A stretch of DNA of 64,000 bases from Paragonimus westermani (taxonomy: Eukaryota > Platyhelminthes > Trematoda > Plagiorchiida > Troglotrematidae). A program made the translations under genes and the position numbers. This document shows positions 1 through 11,400 of the stretch, piece by piece. Every line of letters starts with the position of its first letter. Position 1 is the stretch's first letter. The DNA lies in NCBI GenBank assembly GCA_008508345.1, contig QNGE01002411.1, forward strand, positions 10,028 through 74,027, given 5' to 3'. Under the pieces are notes generated by a model. It was not told where the DNA came from, searched no databases, and saw only the letters and a list, made by a program, of their open reading frames with translations.

Positions 1-754
1 CTATGGGCTATTCTTCTCCAGCTGCAAAATTTCATTTCATATTCCATTCTCACGTATATCTTAATCGTTATACAATCCCGTACCGCGGTGCGCATGTAGT
101 CTCCTGTAAACTTTCACACAAGCTTGCGAGTATTCACCAATCCACTGCTCGATCAGAATTTTACATAATGTAAAGCATAGTGAACGACTGGACCCACTAC
201 ACTGTGAACAGTTTCGTCATTTTTGCCACATTCCACTAAACCAAAAGTCCTGGGATCCCATTTTTTATTTAAACCAGTGTGTGACGTGTTGTTTAGTATT
301 GACGGGAAAATGTGGACATTGTTGACCTTGGTTCCATAGCTTGTAATTTAGAACACGAATTCTCTACTTAACATATCAACTCAGTATTACAGTTCGGTAA
401 ACTTTCAGTCAATACATGGTGACCCAAGAACATAAATCAGGAAAGTGCACTGACAGTAATCTATTACATTAAGGCATGCCCATTAATGATTACAACTTCG
501 AGTTCCAAACTCATTACAAAGTTCCCGATTTTTAACCCTCCCCCTTGTACGTATATATTTATGTATATATATGGATATATAAGAAGAGAGGCAATACAAA
601 TGGGGAGGGGTTTAAATGGAAATCGGTCATTTGCTTCTTCTGACAATATAGTTAGCCACTGGGGTCCATTATTCAGTTGAGTCCCAGTGAAGAAGCCAGT
701 GACATGCTATTCATCCAAGCCTATATTTCCAAACTCTGAGTGATCGATCAACCA
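1..754. other. No gene recognised
   Basis: AT-rich sequence with a short TATATA-rich tract at about 548-590. No exon or repeat was recognised. Confidence 0.5.
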
Positions 755-1115
755 TCTGACTTTTGTTTTTATTACTGATGAGTGGCCGGGGATTTGGCTA
801 ACTCAACTTGAACATCACTCATATTTGATCGCAGTCTTCGAATTCATGTAGACTCTCTAGCCAGTCTCTTTCGAAAAGAAGCACCAGAATCGAGTTTCGC
901 TCTCATTAAAGCTCGTCAGTAGTGCATATCCTTACCACGGCCGGAACTAGAACTCCGGCCCCGCTTTCATGAAGCAGCCGTGTTGACCACTACGCCACCT
1001 CACATTAGGCACGACTGAATTATCGTGTGTAAAAGCCCAATCAATTTGGCGTGTGAGTAATGGTCAGGTTGCCCGATCGTCTCAAGAGAAGACATAGTAA
1101 CTCTAACCAAATCCC
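755..1115 (-). mobile_element. tRNA-derived SINE copy 1
   Basis: On the - strand the A box TGGCGTAGTGG (997-987) and B box GAGTTCTAGTTCC (955-943) lie 30-odd nt apart, as in tRNA-type Pol III promoters. A body follows with ATGCACTACTGACGAGC, GCGAAACTCGA and AAATCCCCGGCCACTCATC. The repeat extends about 110 nt upstream of the A box (blocks GACGATCGGGCAACCTGA and GTCGTGCCTAATGTGAGGT), also shared with other copies. It does not fold as an intact tRNA. Confidence 0.8.
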
Positions 1116-1254
1116 TGACTACTCAGCAGTAGTCTAAAATAGCGCCTGGCGGGTTTGTTGAGATCGGGGATTTCGATCTGTTTTGGTTTCGTCTGAGTCA
1201 AGTCGTGCGTAACTTCATGGACCCACCAGCAGCAGATTAGTATTTTGTTTGAAG

Positions 1255-1460
1255 TGACTTTCGGGGATTCGGATTATTTCAATTTGAACACCATTCATAC
1301 TTGATCGCATCTGTGGCATTCAGACAAACCTCAGGGCCGGCCCTGAGTTTCGTTCCTTTTAATAATCATCAGTAGTACACATCCTCGTCTTGACCGAAAT
1401 TTTTACTCCGGCCCTCGTGCTTATGAAACTAACATGTTAACCACAACGCCAGTAACCTAA
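1255..1460 (-). mobile_element. SINE copy 2, degenerate
   Basis: Same orientation as copy 1 and aligned with it throughout: CGGGGATTCGG, TTGAACACCATTCATACTTG, GAGTTTCGTTCC, AATCATCAGTAGTACACATCC, CTCCGGCC and GTTAACCACAACGCCA. The B box is eroded. Between copies 1 and 2, 1110-1190 carries a tail fragment in the opposite orientation (GACTACTCAGCAGTAGT and GGGTTTGTTGAGATCGGGG). Confidence 0.7.
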
Positions 1461-4400
1461 CAATTAGCACAAACGAATGAACATATCCAAAAGCTCAAAC
1501 ACAACGTTGTAGGAGTAATGTTCAACTTACCCTATCACTTCTAAAGCAGAATAACCAGAATCGCCCCGTTTAATTGAAGGGATAACTCCGCTATGAAAAA
1601 CTCAGCTGGGTTGAATTCACGGACTTCACTGAACCAATATAGTTTGACTTGAATTTCAGAGGTTTGGATTGGTATACATATCAAACACATCTGGGCCCTT
1701 ATCGTGTAGCTAGGGGTGTACACTATCTTGTTGGTATGTTGGACATGCCCCTTCCCAAAATACGCGCGTAATCTGCGCGGCATTTTAAACAAGTAGCTAT
1801 CATCTGCGATTCTCCAAGTTGCTTGCAAAGTTATTAACTGTTTCCAGTTCAATCGAAAAAAATGTAGATATCCCCATTACTAACCAACTCACTCAATACC
1901 CACGACTCAGAGCGTCTCGCCCCATTATCGTGCCATCGTTTTTATGGCGGCCTGAAATCCGCTTTTTGACTGTTGTTCAATATAAACACCGAAATCCGCC
2001 GACAGAGTACCATTTCACTTGTTCACCTGGTTTGAATGCTTGCGCCTACAACCGTATCTTGGACCGAGGCTTCATGGACCCTTCGGCAACAATCAACCGT
2101 TCCTCGTTCTTGAATGCAATGAAGTTCATTTCCCAAACAAACGCTGGGTTGGGGCGCTCCACGTAACTACTGCTAGGGTTCAGTAGCGGTTACCAGTCGT
2201 ACTGAACAAGCTTCCTTATCAGAACGTTACACAGAAACGTAAGTTTGTTTCCAACTCTACCAGTTTGTGTCCCGTTTGTACGGTCGAATTAAAACGGTAA
2301 CCACAAGCACATTGACTGACTAGTAAATGTTTCCATGTGTATTCTCGAGCTAATTGCCTTTGTGATATGTTTTTACCTGGTACATCAATGTACCTCAACG
2401 TTTGTAGCTTTTTGCTCTGAATTTTGATAGACAAACTGACCTACAGAATTAGCTGTGTTTATTCCTCCAGTATCAGGCACTGAACCCGACATGTCCAACC
2501 AGTCCGATTCTGTAAGTACCATTTGTCCTTGTGTTATTACCCCATGTCGTTTGTTTTAATTCGCTCTTGGTCATGCACACTCTTATTCCCAAACAGTAGG
2601 ATACCTGTGTACAATCGGCATAGGCCAGTTGTGGAAACAGTTTTCGTTACGACATGAAGCCACAACCCGGCTTGGAAAGCACAACCATTGCCTTTATGCA
2701 GTGCACCGTGAACTGCTTAAGGACCCTACAACAAACGTTGTTGTATTTGTGCAAATTTCGTGAACAACACATGTTCGCCCCGCTCTTCTGTCTATTACCA
2801 AATGAATTCTTATTCCCGTCTAACTACCAAACAAGTCTGTGATAGGATGCAAACGGAGTTAAGGTGAGCTAACAAGAAACCTTGTGGAATGAGTTGCACC
2901 AAAACACAGGGGGTTAATCATTTCGTTTGCTGAAGGTTTTTGGGAAATCTTTACAAATAACACTAATGTCTTGGTAAGAGTCTGGGTGGAAAACGAACGA
3001 AATTCTCTCCAAATCTTTGTCATAAGTGGACGTTTTTTTCAATCTAGGATGAACCATCGTGAAACGTACAAGCGATCTTTTAACTGTCTAGATTTCCCAC
3101 TCTATTCCCTCATATGCCTCATCACTGTGTAAATTTAACGGTTGCCAAGGAAATGGGGTCGCAGATAGGCAAAAGTGATCTCTGCTTAGCCTTGAAAAAC
3201 CTGTCAACAGGCCGACCACCGATGTTCCTGTTATGATGTGTGCCGATTCTCGTTTCGAGGTAAACGTCCACCTTCGTTAATCAAACAGTGTGACTGAGAT
3301 TTGTTTGAGTTGAAACCAGAAACCAACACATCGCGAACATCGCCACCGTCCTGGTTTCCGCTATTAGCAAAATCCTTGTCTGTCTGACTTGACAACACGT
3401 GTGCTCTTAGGTTCTGAAGCGTTTGCCATATAGGAACATTTTTATTCGGTATAATCAGTTCTTCCGTATAATAAGCAAATAATCGATTACCCGTGTTTTT
3501 GCATTGTGAGCTCGGAATTTCACTGGACTATTCATATAAGACACCGCGGTGTTTACAGCGAAAGAGGGCATAGGTAGTTTAATTAATGTGATCTGCATCA
3601 GTTTACGTACATGTTTCCTGAACTTTCAGAAATATAAGGAAACCTCTTGGTTATATGGTGACCTTGGGTAGAAAAGTGCTAGTTTCGTTATCTTGACAAG
3701 CGGCTGTGCCCAGGCTTTTATTTCACTAATTCTGTTGGGTGGAACCACAGCCGGAACATTGAAGAGGATGCCACTCTCAAACCGATGGCCACAGTATCCA
3801 GTAGCTTGCTCAGCTCCTGATCATCTTGGATTATCTATTGCTAGCCAAGCGGAGTTAAGCCTAACTCTTTCTTGAACGGAATAAAGTTGCTGTCCTGGAG
3901 CCGAAAGCAAGTCACCAGCCCCTCTGACCCAACCGTAAGATTAGTAAACACACCAACGCCAATGCAGTTGATGTAAGTGCCCTTGCTTAAGAGATGGTTT
4001 TATCGTGGTTCAGACCACCCCAGGCACACTGGATCTCTGAATCTAGGAATTGCTTACCACCTCTACCCAGTCTGTCATTTTGGGATTAACAAGGATGCAC
4101 AGAAATGTCAAAGCTTTAAATGGCGATCAGAATTATGCGGAAATGATATGCAATGGCTACTTCAGTAACACTGACCTCTAATGCAAAGTTGACTGTGATT
4201 GAACGCTTAAAGTTGATGATTCGGTCTTAAAGAGAATGGGGGTACGGGAGTAATAAGCACGGGGACTAAAGTACTAACAGACATATCTTAATTAGCACTT
4301 CTACAAAGAACCAGAACTGGCGCCTGAGACTTAAACCGTATGAAGTGCACCTGACATGTCTTGTTTACTACAGTTAATTGCTCTTTGAGATTTCCATGTT

Positions 4401-5119
4401 CTAATGCCTTTGCCAGCTTTTGAATTGCACGAGGCACACAACGTCGCTTAAAGTATGCAAATAAATCACCTACATTGCTTAACTTAAACACCGTATTTCA
4501 CTACACTTCTTGAGGCTTAGTCCTGTAACGATTGAGCCTATTCGGGACTGGAAAGTGAGCTTTTGATTATGGCGCACACATCAATCTTCTTGGGTTTTAC
4601 CGTGAACAGTGCGAAATATGGACTGGTGATTCATCCTAGGTCGTTCTGACCGACGTATTTTGTTTTCGAGTAACAACAACGAACACTCGGCACATCGTCT
4701 TGTGAACCACTTTGTCTCTTTCATTACGAGTTAAATAAATTTCAGAGTGAACTAAACTTTAAGGAGTTGATTTTCAGAAAATGTATCAGGCTGGACAGAC
4801 TATAAAATTATGCACCCAAAGGCTTCCACTGTCACCTCAACCTAAAGTTTATCAAAGGGTGGCCATAACTCATTGGGTCACTTTGTATTGTTCGAAAAGT
4901 CGAGTATTTAATAGAGATTCGAGGATTTACATTGTCTCAGATTGAACACCAGCCACACCCAATCACTCCCTTTGCATTCAAATTAAACTATCGGTCGGCC
5001 AACTACTTTCCTTTCGATTTAGGCCAGCCGAACAACATATCTGATTGCGGAAGCTGCAGTCAAGTGTGGGCAGTCTTCATTTTAAAAAAGTCAAGTTTAT
5101 CGGAGAACACGTAACGCAT
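1461..5119. other. No gene recognised
   Basis: The longest open stretch is 1819-2166 on the + strand (115 codons, no ATG-proximal support and no domain). I see no splice-consistent gene or known repeat. Confidence 0.45.
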
Positions 5120-5300
5120 TTGGCAAGATCCGTTTCTGCATTAGCCCGTCACACTGACCGAAGCCCAAGGAAATCTTTGCACAACACTCACCGCAAACAA
5201 CTTGCGTTGCAGTATTTAAGGCTTTACTCACACCCCAATTTTCATGTAAACCCGGGGGAATAAGATCAGGAGGTGTGTGAGTGAAATACTTTGTGTTCTT
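5120..5300 (-). mobile_element. LINE 3'-end fragment (family of copies A and B)
   Basis: The + strand text CACTGACCGAAGCC, CACAACACTCACCGCAAACA, GGGGGAATAAGATCAGGAG and TGTGTGAGTGA matches the 3' end of copy A at 55360-55505. It includes the AATAAGACC-like block. Only this terminal piece, about 180 nt, is present, as expected for a heavily 5'-truncated LINE insertion. Confidence 0.65.
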
Positions 5301-5837
5301 GGCAGTCAATTTCGATTAATTGTACGATAAGCTAGCATGAAAGTGACTCTTGTCACTGAGGGGGAAATTAGTGAGCCTCCAGTGGTAAAATTCACGTAGG
5401 TCACGACGAGCAGGATCTTGACGCGATGGGACAGCTTGCACATCTCGATGACCTTTTTGGCCAAACTGGACGGTGTGACCAACACACCATCAGAGTCACT
5501 CATACTGGGCAGGACAGGAGATAGATATCTGACAAATCGCAATCTCTTGGTACACCAGGTTGGGGGTTGGAAGAAGGCTGACATTTTTCTGAAAAATATG
5601 CCAGTTCCGGTGCACTGCCTCCCACTCACTCTCTTGCGGTACAAGCTATGGAGCCAAAGGCATTGGTTGAGAACCCTAATCGTTCTCCTGTCTAGGTCTG
5701 GCTGTCCTGGCAGTATCTCAGCTCACACACAATCAAGAATATTCACAACATTGTTAACTTCATACCCTATCGGCCGCCTCGCAATATAAACTGGGTCGTC
5801 CTATCTGCTGCATACACCAGGGTGGATAAGCGAAAAC
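5301..5837. other. Sequence upstream of the LINE, uncertain
   Basis: Open on both strands for over 100 codons (5306-5644 - and 5418-5789 +), which is more than expected by chance. It may be a remnant of the LINE's 5' part or of another element. No motif could be assigned. Confidence 0.3.
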
Positions 5838-6659
5838 ATGTTACTACCGACCCCTCCCTTACCGCCCTATCAAATTCAGCTCTCAGCCCCCACAGTATAT
5901 ATAACTAGTTATAGTGGCACTGTGCCTCAGCCACGACTGGCCGCTGAGAAACTGGCTGTATCGTCAATAAATCATAAATTCCAAACCAGCTTGAAAAACT
6001 GTTTTAGTAGTTCTCACTCGGAAGACCCTGGTAGCTGCTGGACTGAGATCACACTGGCAATTCATGAAGCAGGTACTGTGCCACACGGCAAGGGAGTACA
6101 TGGGTTGAACAAGCGTTGGATCTTGGAGAACTCGCTGGATTTGTTAGAAGCTAGACGGAACATTCCTTCTGGTAGTTCACATAACAAGTCTAGGAGAGTT
6201 ATACGTAGGGGGCTGGAACGTAGCCTAATGGTTGATCGCGAAGCTCGGTTAATGAGAAGAGTTAAGGAAACGGAGACCGATTTTGCTTCAGGGAACACCA
6301 GCAATGTCTTTAAGCTTATGTTTGCCACTAGTCCAGGACGACCGTCTCTCAGTGAAGCTATCAGCGAGACAGATGGCACATTCATCCATGGTAAGTCCAG
6401 AAGGTTAGAGCGGTGGGCTGAACACTTTGAGGGTCAATTTAACTGGCCTCCTGCATCTCCTGGGTTGCCGTCACAGACTTGTAATGTAACACCCTGGTTG
6501 GTAGACTTTGAACCACCCACTGAGATTGAGATCCGCAATCGCATTGCGGCTCTCCAGCGTAATAAGGCTGCTGGTCCAGATGACCTCGAGCAGGCGCTTT
6601 TCAACGAAGGTGGAGAGGCTTTAGTGGAGGCTTTGACTCGGTTGTTCCAAACTGTGTGA
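5838..6659 (+). pseudogene. LINE ORF2 fragment between endonuclease and RT palm
   Basis: An uninterrupted 273-codon stretch. It includes PQPRLAAEKLAVSSINHKFQ, AIHEAGTVPHGK, KRWILENSLDLLEARRNIP, SETDGTFIHGKSRRLERWAE and, at residues 243-250, KAAGPDDL. KAAGPDDL is the conserved lead-in to the RT of this LINE group. The frame ends in a TGA where the family continues into the NYRGISL region, which survives only as scattered remnants. No start codon is implied because the true ORF begins far upstream. Confidence 0.82.
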
Positions 6660-7571
6660 ACGACGGAAACCATCTGTCTGTCTAGGCTCACTCGATAATA
6701 GTTCGCATATTCAAGAAGTGAGTTCGGGGCTCTCGCGAAAACCACAGAGCAACTAGTTTGACCCTAATCATTCCCAAGGTTCCGGTATCCATTGTGCTTC
6801 GTCTACTCACTGCAACTCGAGAGGCAAACATTAGGAAAATACAGGCAGGGTTTCTTTCTGGACAAGGATATACTTATCACAGTTTCGCTCTTCCCCAAAC
6901 TTTTTAATAGCGTCATACGTAGCACCGGTCAACACTTGCACTTCTGGACCATAAAAATGAGTTAGATTCAGTAGATCGATCTACACTTTTAGAGTCGCTC
7001 AAACTCAGAGGTGTGCCGACTAAGTAAGTGAACATACTGTCGTCACTTTACTCTCATACTTCAGCTCAGATAAGGGTTTACAGTGAACTGTCTGATAGCT
7101 TTAGCAGCAGGAGTGGCGTACTTCAAGACTGTACACTTTCACCATTTTGTCCAATTTTGTGGTGAACGATATAATGGAGAATTGTCTGCGACACTCACAC
7201 GATTCCTACGTGAACCTCTCTTAGGAAACGCTTGTTCTAACGAGGCGGCCAAGACGAATAACGCCATATCGATCGGTCAGACCAGTTTCGGGTGGGTTTT
7301 TGTGTATGGTTTGTCTCAGCCAATCAGATGACAGTCTTGTGATCAAACGCATGCACGCCCTTTATTCTGTTTTCTCGTAAAATCACTTGCTCTAACGCCT
7401 GGATTGTAATCTATGACCTTATTGTCTGATTCACTCTCCGTTTTGTTAGCCGTATGCAGTACTTGTTTCGGCCATATGGTTAAAGCATATGTAGCCTAAT
7501 TCTGACTCGTTTTCTAGTAAACGGTCTTAATGTGGCTGTTCCTACTTCTCGGTTTTAGGCCAAACGATTGA

Positions 7572-7772
7572 GTGGATAATAAAAAGGGACAATCCAATAG
7601 CTTTTCACCTGGTCGAACACTGACTGACCTTGACTTTGCTGATGACAGTATGTTGTTTGACAACTTTCAAGCAGCACAAACACTGTTAGACGCTGTTTCG
7701 CAATCTGCCAAATACTTCGGGGTTGCATTTTGCGAACTCAAATTGCGAAGCGCTTCTGCGGGACTGCCGTGA
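7572..7772 (+). pseudogene. LINE RT motif C segment (FADD)
   Basis: The frame reads SPGRTLTDLDFADDSMLFDN followed by AAQTLLDAVSQSAKYFGVAF. This corresponds to the YADD-containing palm segment and the following helix of the LINE at 5.8-8.46 kb. Both catalytic aspartates are intact. It is separated from motif B (7112-7147) by over 400 nt, longer than in an intact RT. Confidence 0.8.
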
Positions 7773-8430
7773 TTACCTAGTTTTAATGTTACATAGTCCT
7801 AGAAGTTGTTGATCAGCCTGTGTACTCGGGAAGCTGCAATACAATGACAGGGGAGGTGTAGGGAATGAAACAAAAGCGCATATCTTTAAGGCTCTGGCAG
7901 TATTCGCTAATCTGAGACATCTCTGGTAACAGAGAGGTATCGCCCTGATGCTTAAAGTTTGCGTATATAAGACGACAGTTGGGACTGTATTAGTTTGCAT
8001 TAGCGAAAAGTGGCCACTCAGGGTAGAAGACGTGAACCGTCTTCAGGTATTTGATCACCAGTGTCTGCGTTCAATCGCCCGCATCGGATGACACCAGCGT
8101 GTAAGTAACGAAGAGGTTAGAAAGCGGGTGTTTGGTAGTGATTGTCAAACGAGTTCTTTTGTTCAATCTATACGTTTGCACATGCCTAGATAGTTAGGTA
8201 ATGTATTAAGGATGCCAGCCAGTCAACTGACACACAGAACACTCTCCGCGGTCGACTGGCTCAGGGTGCGAGGTGGACAGATAATGACGTGACGTGGAGA
8301 AATGGGATATTTCATGAAGGGGTTGGTCACTGTACATCGGGTTCGTTTTCCGGGCTGCGGCCCTCGTCATTCAAAGTCGGTGGTTGGAGACATTAAATGG
8401 GATGGCGGCTAACCGAGTTCGATGACATGA

Positions 8431-8461
8431 GTGTTGTTGTTGTTGTTGTTGTTGTTGTTGT
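8431..8461 (+). repeat. (TTG)n microsatellite, LINE 3' tail
   Basis: About ten uninterrupted TTG units lie directly after the LINE C-terminal coding remnant. RTE-like elements often end in such short-unit tails instead of poly(A). Confidence 0.85.
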
Positions 8462-11400
8462 CTGACGGAGTTTTCTGTGAAGTGAGTGCATTTAGTGATG
8501 TGGGACAGTGAAGGTCGTAAAGAAGCTGTCTTGCTAATGACGCCTTGCTTTTACTTACATCTTGATCGCTTTTTTATTCATGTTTGTGAGACAGTTAAGC
8601 ATCAATGAGAACCACTGATGTATTGCTACTTGATGATGAAGATGGTGATGTGAAGCTTCTAGAGAAACTGTTGAAAATGTGTGGCATGAAGTAATTCGAA
8701 ATGGAATGACGTAGAAAAACAGACATTTCCATAGCACAAAGCAAGCAAAACATTCGCCACACAGTATGCCAAGAAGGATTAAGAATGGGACGGACAGAAA
8801 GCTATCATGACTCATGACCGGGCGAATTATTAAAAAACGGCGGTCGTTGGTGTATATAGAAGAAAAAGCACGAAAACTACTCACTTACGTCTAACGTGCT
8901 TTCTCCTAATTAGTTCGCCACCCGTCCGTTAACAGTGTATTTTCGGTACGATGAAGACATACCAGCTGAAATCGACCGGTCTTTCGCAAACCCCTTCATC
9001 GCAACTTTACATAATCGTGTCACCATGAATTATAGCATCTGTAACTCCTTTCTATGGAACACGTTTTAATTCGTGTTTGCTCAACTATCGTTCATTGTAC
9101 CTTTGGAAACACGCCTAGATAGCATTTTTCAGGACTGTCCGGCTCGAAGCTGTCCCTCCACAACCTGGGACTGATAGTCCGAAGCGAAAGATCCACGTGA
9201 ATAACATCCTGAGGTTGGATCTTCTGATCGACAGGACTTCGCTGGCAAGTTTTAGCTGCCTATGTAGCAACTCCTTCAGAATCCGTTCGTTACTTTCCTT
9301 AATAATGTGTCTTAGCTTAGTTGAGCATCAACGTGCCTTTCATCCCATCCGTGTCTGCTTGCCGAATTTTCTCAGTTATCGGAACCATGTTCGACCACCT
9401 AAGGAAATGGCTGAGATAACACACGTTTTTTCTGTTCAATGCTCAGGCTCCACTGCTGCAAAATAGCGTAGACACCGCCATTGGGCGGTTGACAAGCAGA
9501 TCGGTTTCATTCTTTTAAACACGCCTCTCATGAAATCCGAAATCAGCGCTAGCTTTCTTCACACAAAGTGGTAACTTGCATTTCATAAGCAGACCTGTCA
9601 ACAGGTTTTTACTCAAGTAATGAAAGTCTGCGCAACCATCCACAGTTCAGGTGCAGAAACGGCACTTCCTCTCGGAGAAGGCTCAAGGGATGAAAAGGTC
9701 TCATCTCTGTTGATCGCCAAAGCAAAGTTGGATGCCGCAGTCTTGAAAGTCGTGGCTAGTCATTTAGGTTTACTTTTGCTTCATGCAAATTCCGCATTAT
9801 TATCTGCGAACAGTACGTGCGTAGTGTCAAAGTACGTAGCTGATTTGGGGAGCGAAACATCAACTATTCAGCAATCGACCATCCGTAGGGTGTTCGACAA
9901 GATTACATTACTCCGAGTTCTGATGAGTAACTGCTGGCGTTGAGACCACCTAGAAACTAGGCAGGGTTGAGGCTAAGATATCATCTTGTTTCACTCCACT
10001 AACAACGTCAAGCTCATCAGCGGTCGATCTACGTGACTGTATTTTCATCTACCTGCCCATATGTAACATTTCAGTTAAACCGATGAACTTACCTTGACAT
10101 GCAAGCCCGTCAAACACTTTCAGCGATGTTTCATATCTCGTCTAGCCAATTGCCTTGGTGAAATGTACACTGAAATTGCTCACAGTCAGTTGCATCCATG
10201 GGACGCTTCCGGTATCTGCTGAGCAGTGAACACCATGTCAACTGTACTGCAGTTAAGCCGAAATCCACATTGCTCTTCGAAAACTGATATCTAAGAACTT
10301 CCACATTAAGTCGGTTGCGCAGAATTACTGTTAGATTTTTTCCATCGTGACTCCACAGGTTGATATCTCTGTCGGTATCTTGCTTGCTACCGTTACCTTC
10401 AACCAAAGTTACTATCCTGAACTCTTGAAGGATTGCTTCCTACTTTCAGATTACCTTAGCCAAGCATATCAAGGCGTGTTTGAAAGTGGAACCGCTTAAC
10501 TTGAGATGTTCTCTTGGTAACCTTTTTCACTTGCAACCTTTCTAATTCACAGTTGTCCAATAGGTTTTTTCATATCATCTAAATCTAAGATGAAAACAAC
10601 CGAGTCTTTGACATATTGTTGTGATACACTATTCACGGCCACCCAATCAATGGTAATAGGGCGGTTTAGTAGACTACCGAATTGGTTTGCACTATACTTT
10701 CATGATGTCCTCAAAATGGTTGTAGGAAAAGTCAGAGCGCACGTTAATCAGCATCTTAGTAACCTGAACGGATGGGTCAATTATTGTCGTAAGAGAATCA
10801 CGAAATCTTTGCATTGTTAGCGGTCAGCATAGCCCTGTGTCAAATCACCTTGCTTTTGACATCAATTGTCCTTGATCATACGGATTCGTTTGTCAATATG
10901 ACGGCGATCATTTCAGAATGTGCTACTTTCGGCTTTATTGCCTAGGTCCATTGTGGAAACAACGAACACTTCATTATTCCCTCAAATCAGATTGGAGATG
11001 ACTACATTAGTCTCGTCGGTTAATTCCGGATATCGATCGCTTCGATGGCTGCAGCCACGATCTGGCCCTTGTGGTGATGCCGTATGCTTTCAAGGAGTAG
11101 TGAATACGAGTGTGTCTTTGGGACAAATAACAACTGCACGTTGAACAGTTGGTCCTGTCTTCCGATTCACCAGTCGTTTTATGTCCAGTTTATGTCGTCG
11201 TCCGGATGATATACAATAAACAAACCTACAAACATGAATAGACAATTTTGTCCCGATCGCTCCTACATTCAGTCCCATACATCAATCGCATAACACACAT
11301 TTCGTGAGTTCTCTTGCTGTCACATGATGATCACGTCCAGATCGTTATATCGCTCGCGTTCTTCTGGAATCGGGTGTTTGTGATAACTAACCCACGACTA

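Larger units (their letters stand above)
5838..8461 (+). mobile_element. Degenerate LINE (non-LTR retrotransposon) ending in a (TTG)n tail
   Basis: Pieces follow RT order on the + strand. At 5838-6659 is the segment before the palm, with RWAEHFEGQFNWP and RNKAAGPDDL. At about 6780-6860 are remnants of the finger region. At 7112-7147 is SGVLQDCTLSPF (motif B, consensus SGVRQGCPLSPF). At 7635-7646 is FADD (motif C). At 8007-8090 is WPLRVEDVNRLQVFDHQCLRSIARIG, and the element ends at the (TTG)n run. This layout and microsatellite tail fit CR1/RTE-like LINEs common in flukes. It has many stops and frameshifts and is dead. Confidence 0.85.

Noticed and set aside
760..800. CTGATGAG in the SINE as a hammerhead
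   Set aside because: No downstream GAAA or helix III. The string is just part of the SINE tail.
1819..2166. 115-codon + strand open frame
   Set aside because: No domain, no promoter or splice context, and no paralogue in the window.
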